Source of the DNA: Piezodorus guildinii
Taxonomy: Eukaryota > Arthropoda > Insecta > Hemiptera > Pentatomidae
NCBI GenBank assembly: GCA_023052935.1
Contig: CM041298.1
Location: 20,990,871 to 21,054,870 of the forward strand
DNA length: 64,000 nucleotides
Direction of reading: 5' to 3'
A model generated the notes under the pieces. That model made no database searches. It was not told the origin of the DNA and was given only the letters and a program-made list of their open reading frames with translations. Both the position numbers and the translations under genes were made by a program. Positions 63,190 to 64,000 of the stretch are shown here, piece after piece. Each line of letters opens with the position of its first letter. Position 1 is the first letter of the stretch.

Positions 63190-63480
63190 AACATTATTAA
63201 AAGTACTGTTTCGAGAAGATAATTTACATTTTTAGGGTTATTACTAAGCATAACACTTAAATATTTTAATGGCTTATGTTTTAAATATTCTGCTTTGAAA
63301 TAGGGTAATTTTGTCACCAAACCTTTTTTTTTCTACCATCACTATCACAAGAGATACTAAATAAAATGTCGTTTTTGGGCGCAAACTTTCCGATTTTTTT
63401 AAGCGACTTCTCGTGAGCATTGGCCTCTAATATTTTGCAGAGTCTCATAGTTTAATGACTAGTTTGAAATATAAAATTCA
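63190..63480 (-). repeat. Long-TIR (family B) element, right arm
   Basis: Reverse complement of 62385-62560 and 41035-41230: GGGCGCAAACTTTCCGATTT, TTGGCCTCTAATATTTTGCA, AATGACTAGTTTGAAAT. It gives the clearest outer end of the element. Confidence 0.78.
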
Positions 63481-63652
63481 AATCCATAAAATACGGTTGA
63501 GATCCCCTCTTTCTTAGAAACGGACCCTGCATTCCTGTTTACATAGACACTCTAAAATTTAATATTTTTTTGTTTAATGAAAACCATTGACCACAGCGAA
63601 AAGCTGATAATTTGATATCCTTCTTTAACCATTGACAATCAGACTATAAGCC

Positions 63653-63684
<32 letters not shown>

Positions 63685-64000
63685 AGCCCTTTCTATTTTT
63701 CAATATTGCCTCCTCGCATTCTTGATTGGCCAATGAAGGTAGCCTTGTTTTACACTGTTTTAAATCTAATTAAATGAGAAAGTTTTTCTGATATTCATAA
63801 AATCTAAAACCTAAAGATAAAACATATACCATACTTGATGTGGCTAACAAAGCTAAATATTTGTTTAAAAATGTGTAAAAAACACAGCATTTTTTTTTTT
63901 GTCTAATACGTTTTGGTGTGTGTACATTTATCTTTGGTCTTTAAGATACATTAAAAATATTTAGTGATAATCATATTTAAATTAAATATAAATATTAATT
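63481..64000. other. No gene seen; T-runs
   Basis: AT-rich, with a T-run at about 63659-63684 and another near 63892. No coding frame was recognised to the end of the window. Confidence 0.5.

Overview
The window looks like a repeat-dense, AT-rich arthropod (most likely insect) nuclear genome. I infer this from the mobile-element families: jockey-like LINEs, mariner, Tc1 and pogo DNA transposons, Penelope-type terminal repeats, tRNA-derived SINEs and a Ty3/gypsy LTR element. I cannot assign a species. Almost nothing here is ordinary host coding sequence.

Layout. 0-5 kb: a truncated LINE, then a 1.4-kb head-to-tail tandem duplication carrying a decayed reverse-transcriptase (RT) tail. 5-14 kb: a SINE, a nearly complete but broken jockey-like LINE (minus strand), a LINE end, an internally deleted mariner abutting a Tc1 remnant, and another LINE. 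14-25 kb: copies of a high-copy noncoding repeat, called R900 below, plus LINE pieces and a deleted pogo-like element. One R900 copy was split by an intact Ty3/gypsy element (21262-25171) with 117-bp LTRs. 26-31 kb: another LINE clade, then a ~393-bp tandem satellite split by a LINE, then a Penelope-type hammerhead motif. 31-33 kb: an R900 copy split by a second SINE, then the only convincing host exon, an acid-sphingomyelinase-like phosphodiesterase exon at 32515-32741. 33-43 kb: R900 and LINE pieces, head-to-head LINE fragments, foldback repeats and LINE 3' ends. 43573-48216: a complete jockey-like LINE with two open frames, poly(A) tail and target-site duplication (TSD). 48-64 kb: more R900, LINE and mariner pieces, a candidate minus-strand terminal exon at 52962-53096, Penelope-type repeats and a long-terminal-inverted-repeat (TIR) element.

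How it works together. The window is a nested record of insertions into older repeats. Eight insertions have readable TSDs: six LINE and SINE insertions of 9-14 bp, the complete LINE, and the LTR element at 5 bp. Two elements keep full reading frames and may be competent, the gypsy element and the LINE at 43.6-48.2 kb. The most distinctive signal is in the gypsy element. It has no TGG-type tRNA primer site. Instead, the 16 bases starting 2 nt after its 5' LTR are perfectly complementary to a segment inside that LTR, as expected for Tf1-type self-primed reverse transcription.
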